A DNA stretch of 64,000 nucleotides from Rhodomicrobium sp. R_RK_3 (GCF_002198715.1 NZ_MWLK01000003.1:31459-95458), one strand, 5' to 3'. Positions 9,082-18,368 are shown, counted from the stretch's first letter. Numbers and translations are program-made. Notes: generated by a model not told the origin, from the letters alone.

Positions 9082-10092
9082 CTACTGCATCGCCTTCAAA
9101 AACCGGTCATCGACCGTCTTCGTCAGATCGATCGCCGCCGCGTTGAATTCCGGATCGGTCTTCACGACGAGGTCGAGCGCGTTCTTCATGCCCTCCGGCG
9201 TGATGACGCCGGTCAGCGAATAGGTCTCGCGCGTCGCCTTGATGGCGCTGATATAGAGCGCCTTGTCGCCGAGCCAGAATTCCTCCGGCACGGTGTCGGC
9301 GATCTGCTCGGGCGTGGCATCCTTCAGCCATTTCAGCGTCTTGCCGAAGGCGTTGGTCAGCGCCTGCACGGTTTTCGGGTTGGCGTCGATGAAGTCCTTC
9401 TTGAAATAGAGCACCGCCGCCGGGTTGGTGCCGCCGAACACCGCGACCGTGCCGTCCGTCGTGCGCGTATCGACCACGACCTTGATGGCGTCCATCGATT
9501 CCAGCTTCGAGATCACCGGATCGAGATGCGAGAGCGCGTCGATCTCGCCCTTCTGCATGGCCGCCACCGCCGACGCCCCGCCGCCGACGCCGATGAAGGA
9601 GGCATCGTCCGGCGTCAAGCCCGCCTTGACCATCAGATAGGTGACCAGCAGATGCGTCGAGGAGCCGGGCGCGGTGACGCCGATCTTCATGCCCTTGAGG
9701 TCGGCGGGAGACTTGAAGGCGGCGGCCTTCTCCTTGCGCACCGCCAGCACGACACCCGGATACCGGCCGAGCTCGATCACGGCGCGGATGTCCTGGCGCT
9801 TGGCCTGCATCCGGATGGTGTGCTCATAGGCGCCGGTGACGGCATCGACCGAGCCGCCGATCAGCGCCTGCAGCGATTTGGCGCCGCCGCCGAAATCGTT
9901 GATCTCGACGGTGAGCCCCTGCTCCTTGAAATAGCCGAGCCGTTCGGCAAGCGTCAGCGGCAGGTAGTAAAGCAGCGGCTTGCCGCCGACGCCGAGCGTG
10001 ATGTTCGGCTTCTCGAGCGTCTGCGCGGATGCGAAGGCCAGCGGCGCGGCGAGGAAGGCGCAGGCGAGGAGCAGGCGTTGCAGGCGTTTCAT
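9082..10092 (-). CDS. ABC transporter substrate-binding protein, NMT1/SsuA-like
   Basis: A 336-residue periplasmic binding protein. The signal peptide MKRLQRLLLACAFLAAPLAF ends at an ASA-Q site. The mature start ITLGVGGKPLLYYLPLTLAE, then RLGYFKEQGL and DAVTGAYEHTI, follow the NMT1/SsuA/TauA/ThiY-type fold. The start at 10092 is chosen because GGGAGGA precedes it, while an in-frame ATG 12 nt upstream would overlap that site. It is the third gene of an ATPase-permease-binding protein operon. Family members bind sulfonates, nitrate or thiamine precursors; the ligand here is not identifiable. Confidence 0.92.
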   Translation of the reverse strand: MKRLQRLLLACAFLAAPLAFASAQTLEKPNITLGVGGKPLLYYLPLTLAERLGYFKEQGLTVEINDFGGGAKSLQALIGGSVDAVTGAYEHTIRMQAKRQDIRAVIELGRYPGVVLAVRKEKAAAFKSPADLKGMKIGVTAPGSSTHLLVTYLMVKAGLTPDDASFIGVGGGASAVAAMQKGEIDALSHLDPVISKLESMDAIKVVVDTRTTDGTVAVFGGTNPAAVLYFKKDFIDANPKTVQALTNAFGKTLKWLKDATPEQIADTVPEEFWLGDKALYISAIKATRETYSLTGVITPEGMKNALDLVVKTDPEFNAAAIDLTKTVDDRFLKAMQ

Positions 10093-10114
10093 GAGTCCTC
10101 CCAAGATTGTCTTT

Positions 10115-10909
10115 CTAGGGCTGTCCGGCGGTGCTTTGCGGGCGCCAGACCAGCAGCCGGTTTTCGATGCGGGTGACGGCCCAGTCCATGATCAGCACGA
10201 AGGCCGACAGGATGAACATGCCGGCGAAGACGCCGGTCGTGTCGAACACGCCCTCGGCCTGATGGATGAGATAGCCGAGCCCCGCCGCCGAGCCGAGATA
10301 TTCGCCGACCACCGCCCCGACCAGCGCGAAGCCGACCGAGGTATGCAGCGAGGAAAACACCCAGGACAGCGCCGAGGGCCAGTAGACGTGCCGGAACAAT
10401 TGCCGCTCGTTCATGCCGATCAGGCGCGCATTGGCGAGGATGGCCGGGCTGACTTCCTTGACGCCCTGATAGACGTTGAAGAAGACGATGAAGAACACCA
10501 GCGTGACGCCGAGCGCCACCTTCGACCAGATGCCGAGGCCGAGCCAGAGCATGAAGATCGGCGCCAGCACGACGCGGGGCAGGGCGTTGATCATCTTCAC
10601 ATAGGGGTCGAAGATGGCGGCGAGCAGCGGCTTCCGCGCGAACCAGAAGCCGACCGCGATGCCGCCCGCCGCGCCGATGGCGAAGGCGAGCGCGGTCTCG
10701 GTCAGCGTGATCCAGAGATGCTTCCAGATCGTGCCGGTGACGAAGAGCTTTATGATGCGCTGGCCGACATCGAGCGGCGTCGAGAAGAAGAATTCCGGCA
10801 GCAGATAGGTGCCGCCGATCGGCACTTGCGAGCCGATATGCCAGAAGGCGATGGCGCAGACGCCGACCAGGATCTGCAGGGCCAGCAGTTTCATGCCGCT
10901 GCGGGTCAT
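10115..10909 (-). CDS. ABC transporter permease (SsuC/TauC/NMT1-type)
   Basis: A 264-residue inner-membrane permease with about six hydrophobic segments. The ABC-contact loop is GMNERQLFRHVYWPSALSWV, and the late segment GFALVGAVVGEYLGSAAGLG is characteristic of BPD_transp_1 permeases of the SsuC/TauC group. The ATG at 10909 overlaps the TGA of the upstream ATPase gene by one base; a GTG one codon earlier is possible. GGGAGAG lies 6 nt before the ATG. Translational coupling with the ATPase is therefore likely. The binding-protein gene follows 22 bp downstream. Confidence 0.92.
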   Translation of the reverse strand: MTRSGMKLLALQILVGVCAIAFWHIGSQVPIGGTYLLPEFFFSTPLDVGQRIIKLFVTGTIWKHLWITLTETALAFAIGAAGGIAVGFWFARKPLLAAIFDPYVKMINALPRVVLAPIFMLWLGLGIWSKVALGVTLVFFIVFFNVYQGVKEVSPAILANARLIGMNERQLFRHVYWPSALSWVFSSLHTSVGFALVGAVVGEYLGSAAGLGYLIHQAEGVFDTTGVFAGMFILSAFVLIMDWAVTRIENRLLVWRPQSTAGQP

Positions 10910-11745
10910 CACACTCTCCCGCTGTCATAGGTTTTGATGACTTCAGCTTTAAGCTGCGCCCAGATCGCCTTATGCAGCGCGTGGAAGCGCGGATGCAGCC
11001 GGATGTCGGCGGCGTCGCGCGGGCGGGGCAGGTCGATGGGGTAGTCGCCGATGATGCTGGCCTCCGGACCCGCCGACATGATGACGACCCGGTCGGAGAG
11101 CGCGATGGCTTCTTCGAGGTCGTGGGTGACGAACAGGACCGCCTTGCGGTCGACGGCCCAGAGGTCCAGGAGCAGCGTGCCCATAATCTGGCGCGTCTGA
11201 GCATCGAGTGGGCCGAAGGGCTCGTCCATCAGGAGGATTTTCGGCTCGCGGATGAGCACCTGGGCAAGGCCGACGCGCTTGCGCTGGCCGCCCGAGAGCT
11301 GATGCGGATAGCGGTCGCCGAATTTGGCGAGTCCGACCGTGGTGAGCCATGCGAGCGCGGCGGCCTCCGCCTCCGCGCGAGGCGCGCCGCGGATTTCCAG
11401 CGTGATCGCGACATTGTCGAGCGCGCTTTTCCACGGCATCAGGCCATCCTGCTGGAAGAGATAGCCGGCCTTCAGGTTCAGCCCGGTAAGCGGCTCGCCG
11501 AAAATTTCGACCCGGCCCGTGGTCGGCTTGAGCAGTCCGGCGGCAACGTTCAGCAAGGTCGATTTCCCGCAGCCGGTCGGGCCGACAATGGCGACGAACT
11601 CCCCTTCCGCCACGGCGAGCGAGGTCGGCGCGACCGCCTTGTAGGTCGCATGACCGCCGATCGCGAAGTCGATGCTGATATCGGTCAGCGCAACGGCGCC
11701 GCCCGTCCGACCCGCAGCGTCCGCTGTGGGCATCGGTACTGCCAT
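10909..11745 (-). CDS. ABC transporter ATP-binding protein (SsuB/TauB-like)
   Basis: A 278-residue ATPase. It has Walker A GPTGCGKST, Q-loop YLFQQDGLMPW, signature LSGGQRKRVGLAQ, Walker B ILLMDEPFGPLD and H-loop FVTHDLEEA, all as in nitrate/sulfonate/taurine importers. The ATG at 11745 is chosen because GGAGGA lies 8 nt upstream; the longer reading frame before it has no such signal and codes for no recognisable sequence. It is the first gene of the importer operon and works with the permease and binding protein that follow. Confidence 0.94.
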   Translation of the reverse strand: MAVPMPTADAAGRTGGAVALTDISIDFAIGGHATYKAVAPTSLAVAEGEFVAIVGPTGCGKSTLLNVAAGLLKPTTGRVEIFGEPLTGLNLKAGYLFQQDGLMPWKSALDNVAITLEIRGAPRAEAEAAALAWLTTVGLAKFGDRYPHQLSGGQRKRVGLAQVLIREPKILLMDEPFGPLDAQTRQIMGTLLLDLWAVDRKAVLFVTHDLEEAIALSDRVVIMSAGPEASIIGDYPIDLPRPRDAADIRLHPRFHALHKAIWAQLKAEVIKTYDSGRV

Positions 11746-11960
11746 CCGGTTTCCTCCAAGGCGCGAGGCTTTTGTTTTTATTGCTTTATCGACGCAACAT
11801 CCAGCGCCCGGACGCGCGCAGCGGCAAGCGCCCGCGCGGGCCCGCCGCCGGATGCCCCGATGATAGCCGGAAGCTCCGCGCGCGTCGATGGCGGCCGCTC
11901 GCCGGAGCATTCGGCGCCAGACGCGGCGTCCGTTCGGATCGCAGCGGCCCGCCCAAACGT

Positions 11961-12070
11961 GTCATCACCGCGAAAGCGGGGATCCAGTAAAGGGCAACAA
12001 TCGCGGCGGGACTCCGACTGAAATAAATGCGCTGCGGCGTACCGGATGCCCGCTTTCGCGGGAATGATAA
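11961..12070. repeat. Palindromic repeat, family B, long-spacer form (B1)
   Basis: Two inverted arms (CCGCGAAAGCGGGGATCCAG and the mirror CCGGATGCCCGCTTTCGCGG) are separated by about 65 bp. The left arm continues with TAAAGGGCAAC, also found in elements B3 and B6. With the A1 element it fills most of the 571-bp gap 11746-12316, in which I see no gene. Confidence 0.75.
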
Positions 12071-12140
12071 GAAGGGGGGCGCGATGACCGGCCATGGCTA
12101 GAGCGGGACCTCTCAGATAGGGGGCAACGCGCCGAACCTT

Positions 12141-12274
12141 GCCGCAGCCCAACCCTCTCCAAGGGGAGAGGGTGGCGTGCGTCAGCACGCCGGGCGAGGG
12201 GTTGCGGATTCAACGGCTCGCTCACGAACCCGTCATTCCCGCCCTCTCCCAAGGGAGAGGGAGTCCGGCTTCGG
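12141..12274. repeat. Palindromic repeat, family A (A1)
   Basis: CCCTCTCCAAGGGGAGAGGG is followed by a GGCGTGC...GCACGCC hairpin, then a second CCCTCTCCCAAGGGAGAGGG joined to AGTCCGGCTTC. The second half recurs inverted at 40321 and directly at 53616. It lies 42 bp downstream of the 3' end of the amidohydrolase gene, so it might also help end that transcript. Confidence 0.7.
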
Positions 12275-12316
12275 ATCGTGGAGAGGCCGCGCCCATGTCT
12301 AAAGAGCGATTACGCC

Positions 12317-13381
12317 CTACAGACCCAGCAGGCGCGCGGCATTGCCGCCGGTGATGGCTTCGAAATCGCGCTGGTCGAGGCCGATGCCGGCGACATGGCC
12401 GACTGGATTGTATTCCGCCATGTCGAACGGGTAGTCGGTGCCCATCAGGATGCGGTCGGGGCCGAACAGCTCGATCAGATAGGCGAGCTGGTGGTAGGAA
12501 AATACCACCGTGTCGAGATAGACTTGGCGGAGATAGGTCGTCGGCGGCAGCGGCAATTCGCCGTGGCAATCGTCGCGCGCGCCCCAGGCGTGGTCGATGC
12601 GGCCGGAATAGCCAGGCAGATAGCCACCGCCATGCACCGCCATCAGCTTCAGCTCCGGGAAGCGGGCGAGCGTGCCGGAGAAGATCAGATTGTGCAGCGC
12701 CATCGTCGTGTCGAGCGGGTTGCCGATGATGTTGCTGAAATAGAATTTGGTGAAGCGCTCGCCATGGGTGAAGCCGTTCGGGTGCATCATGACGAAGGCG
12801 CCGAGCTTTTCCGCCTCGGCGAAGAAGGGGCGGAATTTCGGATCGGACAGTTCCTGGCCGTCGACATTGGTGAGGATCTGCACGCCTTTCAGCCCGCAAT
12901 GGCCCATGGCGTAGCGCAGATCCTCGATCGCCTGATCCGGCGCCTGCAGCGTCACCGTGCCGAGCCCGACGAAACGGTCCGGATGCTTGCCGCAAAATTC
13001 GGCGACGCCCTCGTTGACGGCCTTATGCGCCTCGGCGGCGACACCGGCATCGACGGCGTAATAGCACTGGCCCGGCACCGGCGCGACGACCTGGATGTCG
13101 ATGGCCATGGCGTCGAGGTCGCGGAAGCGCTTGTCGTAGCTGGTCATGACCTCGGCGCGGTCTTTTTCCTGCTGCGCATTGAGCTGCGTGGTCGCTTCAT
13201 CGGCGAAATGGGCGAGCGGGATGCGGGTGGGATCGAGATGCGGCTGGGCGATGCGCGCGCCGCCGGGGACGAAGATATGCGCGTGGATGTCGACGGTCGG
13301 CGTCGAGGGGCGGCGGGCGCGGCCATCCGCGTCGTGGATGCGGGCGGCGGTCAGGCCGTAGCGGTTTTTTCCGGTGATCAT
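12317..13381 (-). CDS. Amidohydrolase family protein (ACMSD-like decarboxylase/hydrolase)
   Basis: A 354-residue amidohydrolase_2 enzyme. The metal-binding motif is DIHAHIF (His33, His35). Later candidate ligands are FVMMHPNG and MAVHGGGYLPGYSG, and the C-terminal catalytic Asp is in ILMGTDYPFDM. This order fits the aminocarboxymuconate-semialdehyde / gamma-resorcylate / 5-carboxyvanillate decarboxylase superfamily, which uses a divalent metal for non-oxidative decarboxylation or ring hydrolysis. It is the last gene of the catabolic operon, 12 bp after the dehydrogenase gene, and may act late in the pathway. Decarboxylase versus hydrolase cannot be settled from sequence alone. Confidence 0.88.
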   Translation of the reverse strand: MITGKNRYGLTAARIHDADGRARRPSTPTVDIHAHIFVPGGARIAQPHLDPTRIPLAHFADEATTQLNAQQEKDRAEVMTSYDKRFRDLDAMAIDIQVVAPVPGQCYYAVDAGVAAEAHKAVNEGVAEFCGKHPDRFVGLGTVTLQAPDQAIEDLRYAMGHCGLKGVQILTNVDGQELSDPKFRPFFAEAEKLGAFVMMHPNGFTHGERFTKFYFSNIIGNPLDTTMALHNLIFSGTLARFPELKLMAVHGGGYLPGYSGRIDHAWGARDDCHGELPLPPTTYLRQVYLDTVVFSYHQLAYLIELFGPDRILMGTDYPFDMAEYNPVGHVAGIGLDQRDFEAITGGNAARLLGL

Positions 13382-13393
13382 GGGGTGTCCTTC

Positions 13394-14284
13394 CTAGATG
13401 CGTCCGCCGCGCTCCGACCAGAACACAGGCAGATTGACGGGATCGGCGGCGGCAAGGCCGGCATTCATCGCGGCCTGATAGCAGGCCGTCGCGGCCTGCG
13501 TGACCGGGACGGCGACGCGGAGCTGTTCGGCGAGGGCGGTCATGGCGACGAGGTCTTTGGTTGCCGCGCCGAGATCGAAGGCGGGCTGTCCGGCGGGCGC
13601 TCCGGCGAGCAGGGCGGCGATGCTGGGTCCGCGCAGTTTCATGGCGGTCGGCGTGCCCGAGGTGTCGGAGAGGATGTCGATGACGCGCTCGGGCAGCAGG
13701 CCGAGCGGCTTGCAGAGCGACAGCGCCTCGCCGAGCGCCTGCCAATAGACCATCAGCGGCAGGTTGACGGCGAGCTTCATCTTGGCCCCCGCGCCGACCG
13801 GCCCGACATGCTCGACGCGGCGGCAGAGCTGGTCCAGCAGCGGGCGGGCAAGCGCGAAATCGGCGTCGGCGGCGCCGGCGAGGCCGAGCAGCTTGCCCTC
13901 CCGCGCGGGACCGACCGTGCCGCCGACAGGGCATTCGACGAAACGCCCGCCGCGCGCCGCGACATCGCGTCCGAGTGCTTCCTCGATCTCGGGCAGCACG
14001 GTGCTCATGTCAATGACGAGCTTGCCGGTGATGTCGGCGGAGAGGACGCCTCCTGCTCCGCGATAGACGGCATCGATGGCGTCAGCATTCAGCAGCACAC
14101 TGATGATGCAATCCACGCCGCCTGCCAGCACGCCGGGCGACCCGGCGGCAACCGCGCCGAGAGCCGTCAGCGGCTCGGTTTTCGCCGCGTCGCGGTTCCA
14201 GACGGTGACTTCGTGGCCGACCTCGAGCAGGCGCTGGGCCATCGCGGCGCCCATGCGGCCAGTGCCGCAAATGCCGATCTTCAT
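13394..14284 (-). CDS. NAD(P)-dependent beta-hydroxyacid dehydrogenase (HIBADH family)
   Basis: A 296-residue dehydrogenase. Its Rossmann start is MKIGICGTGRMGAAMA, with NRDAAKTE after the second strand. The substrate-binding segment is ECPVGGTVGPA, and the catalytic lysine lies in GAGAKMKLAVN. The family oxidises 3-hydroxyisobutyrate, tartronate-semialdehyde-type or related 3-hydroxy acids, or reduces imines. The ATG at 14284 overlaps the TGA of the molybdenum hydroxylase gene (ATGA), and GAGGAGA precedes it. A second family member opens the same cluster at 25298, so the pathway may include two such steps. Confidence 0.9.
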   Translation of the reverse strand: MKIGICGTGRMGAAMAQRLLEVGHEVTVWNRDAAKTEPLTALGAVAAGSPGVLAGGVDCIISVLLNADAIDAVYRGAGGVLSADITGKLVIDMSTVLPEIEEALGRDVAARGGRFVECPVGGTVGPAREGKLLGLAGAADADFALARPLLDQLCRRVEHVGPVGAGAKMKLAVNLPLMVYWQALGEALSLCKPLGLLPERVIDILSDTSGTPTAMKLRGPSIAALLAGAPAGQPAFDLGAATKDLVAMTALAEQLRVAVPVTQAATACYQAAMNAGLAAADPVNLPVFWSERGGRI

Positions 14285-16401
14285 GTCGTCTCCTCGGAAA
14301 GCGCGTGGATCGCGGCGGCGATCCGGTCGGGGGTGAGAGGCATGTCGCGCACCCGCACGCCGAGCGCATGGGCCACGGCATTGGCGATGGCGGCGGCGAC
14401 CGGACCGGCGGCGCATTCGCCCGCGCCGAGCGGACGCTCGCCGGCCGGGGCGAGGACGATAGTCTCGATGACTGGGGTCTCGCTGAAGCTGAGGATGGGA
14501 TAGTCGGCCCAGGAGCGGGCGGCGAAACCGTCCGGCGTCCAGCGCGCGGCTTCCTTGAGCGTCCAGCTCGCGGCCTGGACGATGCCGCCTTCGACTTGGT
14601 TGATGAGCCCGTCGCGGTGGATGACCTCGCCCGCGTCGATGGCGGCATGGACTGTCAGCAGCCGCACCTTGTCCGAGACTTCGACCGTGGCGACGCAGGC
14701 GAAATAGGCGGCGAGGTTCTTGTAGCGGGCAAAGCCGATGCCGCGCCCGCGTCCCTCGCCGCCGGGATCGGAGGCGTCCCAGGAGGCGGCGGCGCTGGCG
14801 GCTTCGATGACGGCGCGGCCGCGCTGGTCGTCCAGATGGTCGAGGCGGAAGGCGACGGGATCCCGGCCCGCCAGCAGCGCCAGTTCGTCCATAAAACTTT
14901 CGATGGCGAAAATGTTGCCGTGGCCGCCGAGCGTCCGCATGGCCGAGCTGCGCAAGGGGCCCTGGTGCAGCAGATGGTGCGTGAGGGTCCGGCGCCCGAG
15001 AGTATAGAGCGGCACGGAATTGCGGTCGCCGCCGCCTTGCGGGCGGGCGGCATCGGTGTCGGCGGAGGAGGCGTGCGGGCTTTGCAGGGAGCGGGCGGCG
15101 AGGAGATTGATGCCGTCGCCGATGCCGGGCCGGGCAAGATGCGGCGGGCTCCAGACGTCGTAGCTCCATTCGGCGATGCGGCCGGATGGGTCGAGGCCGG
15201 CAGAGATCTGCATCCGCATCGCCGCGCCGAAGGGCGACCAGCTCAACTCGTCGGCGCGGCTCCAGAGGCACATCACCGGCGCGCACACGGCGCGCGCGAG
15301 CAGGGCGGCGTCAAGGGCGACATCGTCGGCGCCATTATGGCCGTAGCAGCCGGAGCCGTGGGCGTGGGTCACGTCGACCGCCGAGGCATCGAGGCCGAAG
15401 ACGCGCGCGAGCTGGCGTTTCAGCGGATAGATCCCTTGCGTGTGCGACCAGACTTTGAGCCGCCCGTCCGTCCATTCCGCCACGGCGCAGGATGGACCGA
15501 TCGAGGCATGGGCGAGATAGGGGCGGGTGTAGCGCGCGGCGTGGCGCCGGGCGATGGGGCCGGGGGCCGTCTCGTCGGCGATGAAAGTGGTGCTGCTTTT
15601 CGGGACGACGCCGTCAATCCAGCCATTGCGGCCGTCGTCGGCGGGCAAGGTTTCGGTGCGCCAAACTGCCGTGCGGGCGGCGACCGCGACGGCCTTGGCG
15701 GCCAGCTCATCACGCTCGGCGACCACGCCAGCGAATTCGCCATCGCGGACCACCGCGACCACTCCGGGCATCGCTTGAACGGCTGCCACGTCGAACGACT
15801 CCAGACGCTGCCTCGGATGCGCCGGACGCAAGACGCGCCCATAGAGCATCCCGGGCCGCGTCATGTCCTGGATGAAGGCCGCGCCTGACAGCTTTTGCGG
15901 CAGGTCGGGGCGCTGCAATCCCTCATGATCGACGCTGCCGCCGCGCAAGGCCGGCGCAGGCAGGTCCAGCGCCGAGCGTTCGAGGTCTATCGCGTCGCGC
16001 AATTGCCAATAGCTGACCGTCTCATTGCGTCCGCGCCGCCGGAACAACCCGTCCGCGACCTCGATTTCCTCCGCAGGGGCCCCGAGCTGCCGCGCGGCGG
16101 CCCCGGCGAAAATCTCTCGCACCGCCGCCGCCGCCCAGCGCATCGCCGACCCGCCTTGCTCGATCGAATAGCTGCCTGCCGTTATGCCTTCATCGGGCGC
16201 GTCGATCGTGCTGGCGGCGGCGATACTGATCTGGTCGAAGCGCAGCCCGAGTTCAGCCGCCGCGATGGCCGCAATCCCCGTGGTCGCGCCTTGCCCCAGC
16301 TCGACCTTGCCGCTGTGTACGGTCACCTGCGCCGGTCCATCGATGGAAATCCAGCGCGACAGCAGCGGGTTCGCCTTCAGATTGGACGGAAGCTCGCTCA
16401 T
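14281..16401 (-). CDS. Xanthine dehydrogenase-family molybdopterin-binding subunit
   Basis: A 706-residue Moco subunit of a molybdenum hydroxylase, which adds water-derived oxygen to an aldehyde or N-heterocycle. It shows SGKVELGQGATTGI and AGSYSIEQGG early, the middle segments RPYLAHASIGPSCAVA and SGCYGHNGADD, and near the C-terminus GAGECAAGPVAAAIANAV, which should carry the catalytic glutamate. There is no Tat or other signal peptide (MSELPSNLKANPLLSRWISI), unlike the paralogue at 48521, so it is predicted cytoplasmic. The ATG overlaps the 2Fe-2S subunit's stop (ATGA) with GGGAGG upstream. The layout resembles isoquinoline/nicotinate-type two-subunit enzymes; the substrate is unknown. Confidence 0.92.
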   Translation of the reverse strand: MSELPSNLKANPLLSRWISIDGPAQVTVHSGKVELGQGATTGIAAIAAAELGLRFDQISIAAASTIDAPDEGITAGSYSIEQGGSAMRWAAAAVREIFAGAAARQLGAPAEEIEVADGLFRRRGRNETVSYWQLRDAIDLERSALDLPAPALRGGSVDHEGLQRPDLPQKLSGAAFIQDMTRPGMLYGRVLRPAHPRQRLESFDVAAVQAMPGVVAVVRDGEFAGVVAERDELAAKAVAVAARTAVWRTETLPADDGRNGWIDGVVPKSSTTFIADETAPGPIARRHAARYTRPYLAHASIGPSCAVAEWTDGRLKVWSHTQGIYPLKRQLARVFGLDASAVDVTHAHGSGCYGHNGADDVALDAALLARAVCAPVMCLWSRADELSWSPFGAAMRMQISAGLDPSGRIAEWSYDVWSPPHLARPGIGDGINLLAARSLQSPHASSADTDAARPQGGGDRNSVPLYTLGRRTLTHHLLHQGPLRSSAMRTLGGHGNIFAIESFMDELALLAGRDPVAFRLDHLDDQRGRAVIEAASAAASWDASDPGGEGRGRGIGFARYKNLAAYFACVATVEVSDKVRLLTVHAAIDAGEVIHRDGLINQVEGGIVQAASWTLKEAARWTPDGFAARSWADYPILSFSETPVIETIVLAPAGERPLGAGECAAGPVAAAIANAVAHALGVRVRDMPLTPDRIAAAIHALSEETT

Positions 16402-16892
16402 GCCCGGCCTCCCGCCAGCGTCGCCATCGCACGGTCGAGCGCGCGCAGCACGCGCGCATGCGAGCCGCAGCGGCACAGATTGCGCTCGTCGAGCACCGCG
16501 ATGATGTCGGCCCGGCTGGTCGCTGGCTGGCGCGACATGAGGCCCGTCACCGTCATGATGATGCCGTTGGTGCAGTAGCCGCATTGCGCGGCCTGCTCGG
16601 CGATGAAGGCCTGGCGCACCGCCTCGCCCGCTGCCGTCGACGCCACGCCCTCGATGGTGGTGACAGCGCGTCCGGCGGCGGCTTCGAGCGGCATGGCGCA
16701 ACTCTGCACCGGATTGCCGTCGAGCAGCACGGTGCAGGCGCCGCAATAGCCTTCGGAGCAGCCGATGCGGCTGCCTTTCAGATGCAGATCCTGCCGCAGC
16801 ACCGCCAGCAGCGGCGTATCCGCGCCGGCCGTCACGCTCACCGCCCGCCCGTTGACCGTCAGCGCCACCGCGCTCTCATTCGCTTCGTCCAT
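16398..16892 (-). CDS. (2Fe-2S)-binding subunit of molybdenum hydroxylase
   Basis: A 164-residue electron-transfer subunit. The plant-ferredoxin-type cluster uses Cys45, Cys50, Cys53 and Cys65 (GCSEGYCGACTVLLDG). The second cluster lies in the helical domain (QCGYCTNG and NLCRCGSH). This is the standard small subunit of xanthine-dehydrogenase-family enzymes, passing electrons from the Moco subunit encoded next. The ATG at 16892 follows GAGGCGGA; an upstream ATG at 16904 overlaps the livF stop and is an alternative. No FAD subunit is encoded in the cluster, so the final electron acceptor is not evident. Confidence 0.92.
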   Translation of the reverse strand: MDEANESAVALTVNGRAVSVTAGADTPLLAVLRQDLHLKGSRIGCSEGYCGACTVLLDGNPVQSCAMPLEAAAGRAVTTIEGVASTAAGEAVRQAFIAEQAAQCGYCTNGIIMTVTGLMSRQPATSRADIIAVLDERNLCRCGSHARVLRALDRAMATLAGGRA

Positions 16893-16900
16893 ATTCCGCC

Positions 16901-17635
16901 TCATGCCGCGTGATGCGTGCCGATCACGCCGAGATTCTGGGCGATCAGCGCCTCATTGCCAACCACCTCCGACACCCGGCCGTCAAATGTGACGCGGCCG
17001 GTATTGAGGATGACCACATGATCGGCCAGCGAAAAAGCGAGCTGGCTGTTCTGCTCGACCAGGATGATCGACTGCCCTTCGGCCTTCAGCCGCGCGATGG
17101 TGCGCCCGACCTCCGCGACGATCAGCGGCGCCAGCCCCTCGGACGGCTCGTCGAGCAGCAGCACGCGCGGATTGCCCATCAGCGCGCGCCCGATGGCGAG
17201 CATCTGCTGCTCGCCGCCCGACAGCGTTCCGGCGAGTTGCGACCGCCGCGCGCTCATCGGCGGGAACAGCTCGAAAATGCGCTCCAGCGTCCAGGGACGG
17301 TCCGTGGTGGCGGCGCGCTGGCGCGCCACGGTGAGATTTTCCAGCACCGAGAGCGAGGGGAACACCCGCCGCCCCTGCGGCACCAGCCCGACGCCCGCGT
17401 GTGAAATCGCCTCGGGCGGCAGCCCGGCGATTGCCTTGCCGAACAGCGCGATGCCGCCCGAGCGCGGCGGCAGCAGGCCCATGATCGAGGAAATGCAGGT
17501 GGTCTTGCCCGCGCCGTTGCGGCCGAGCAGCGCCAGCACTTCGCCCGCGCGCAAGGCGAAGGAGACGCCGTGCAGAACGTGGCTGTCGCCATAATAGGCT
17601 TCGAGCGTGTCGATGCGCAGCGCGTCAGTGGCCAA
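16901..17635 (-). CDS. livF: Branched-chain amino acid-type ABC transporter ATPase LivF
   Basis: A 244-residue ATPase. Walker A is GRNGAGKTT, followed by GVGLVPQGRRVFPSLSVLEN, signature LSGGEQQMLAIGRAL, Walker B VLLLDEPSEGLAP and LVEQNSQLAFSLAD, all typical of LivF. The best start is a TTG at 17635: GGGAGG lies 6 nt upstream and the product then begins MATDALRIDTLEAYYG. This start overlaps the end of livG by 11 nt. It energises the LivHM permease; the cluster context suggests the cargo is the catabolic substrate rather than an amino acid. Confidence 0.92.
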   Translation of the reverse strand: MATDALRIDTLEAYYGDSHVLHGVSFALRAGEVLALLGRNGAGKTTCISSIMGLLPPRSGGIALFGKAIAGLPPEAISHAGVGLVPQGRRVFPSLSVLENLTVARQRAATTDRPWTLERIFELFPPMSARRSQLAGTLSGGEQQMLAIGRALMGNPRVLLLDEPSEGLAPLIVAEVGRTIARLKAEGQSIILVEQNSQLAFSLADHVVILNTGRVTFDGRVSEVVGNEALIAQNLGVIGTHHAA

Positions 17636-18368
17636 GATAGACCTCCCGCGTCTTGGGGTCGGCGATGACGGCGTCGCGCGGGCCATCGACCAGCACGCGG
17701 CCGTAATGCAGCAGCGTCACGGTCTCGGCGAGGTCGAGCGCGGTGTCCATGTCGTGCTCGATCATGATGACCGTGGTGTCGCGCGGGATCGCCGCGATGA
17801 GCTGCTTGATGGTCGCCCGCTCCTCGCTGGACAGGCCCGCCAGCGGCTCGTCGAGCAGCAAAAGGCGCGGCTTCTGCGCCAGCGCCATGGCGATTTCCAG
17901 CCGCCGCTTCTGGCCGTAGGCGATCTCGCCGACCCGCGCTTCGGCCAGCGCGCCAAGGCCGACGCGGTCGAGCATGTGCCGCGCCTCGGCGTGCAGCTCG
18001 GCGTAAAAGCCGAGCGGGCGGAACATGTTCCAGCGCGCGCCTTTGAGGCCCATCAGCCCGAGCACGACGTTATGCGCGACGCTGTCCTGCGGAAACAAGG
18101 TGATGATCTGATAGGTACGGGAGAGGCCGAGATGGGCGCGGGCGTGCGGGGTCAGTCTGGTGACGTCCTGGCCGAACAGCAGGATTTTTCCGGAGGTCGG
18201 GCGGAAATCGCCGGTGATCTGGTTGAACAGCGTGGTTTTGCCCGCGCCGTTCGGGCCGATGATGAGCCGCCGCTCGCCGGGCATGATCTTCAGCGAGACG
18301 TCCTGGGTCGCCGGGATGCCGCCGAAATGTTTGACCAGATGGACGATTTCGAGCGCGGGCGCGGTCAT
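17625..18368 (-). CDS. livG: Branched-chain amino acid-type ABC transporter ATPase LivG
   Basis: A 247-residue ATPase. It has Walker A GPNGAGKTTLFNQITGDF, the LivG-type LSRTYQIITLFPQDSVAHNV, signature-region EIAYGQKRRLEIAMAL, Walker B LLLLDEPLAGLSSEE and MIEHDMD. The signature differs from LSGGQ, as is usual in LivG proteins. The ATG overlaps the livM stop by 4 nt. It forms the ATPase heterodimer with LivF. Confidence 0.93.
   Translation of the reverse strand: MTAPALEIVHLVKHFGGIPATQDVSLKIMPGERRLIIGPNGAGKTTLFNQITGDFRPTSGKILLFGQDVTRLTPHARAHLGLSRTYQIITLFPQDSVAHNVVLGLMGLKGARWNMFRPLGFYAELHAEARHMLDRVGLGALAEARVGEIAYGQKRRLEIAMALAQKPRLLLLDEPLAGLSSEERATIKQLIAAIPRDTTVIMIEHDMDTALDLAETVTLLHYGRVLVDGPRDAVIADPKTREVYLGH

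Noticed and set aside
12278..14503. A plus-strand open frame of 741 codons (and similar ones at 454-1299, 34438-37311, 47885-50602 and 61646-63475)
   Set aside because: All are antisense to well-supported genes with catalytic motifs. Their composition is that of antisense frames.
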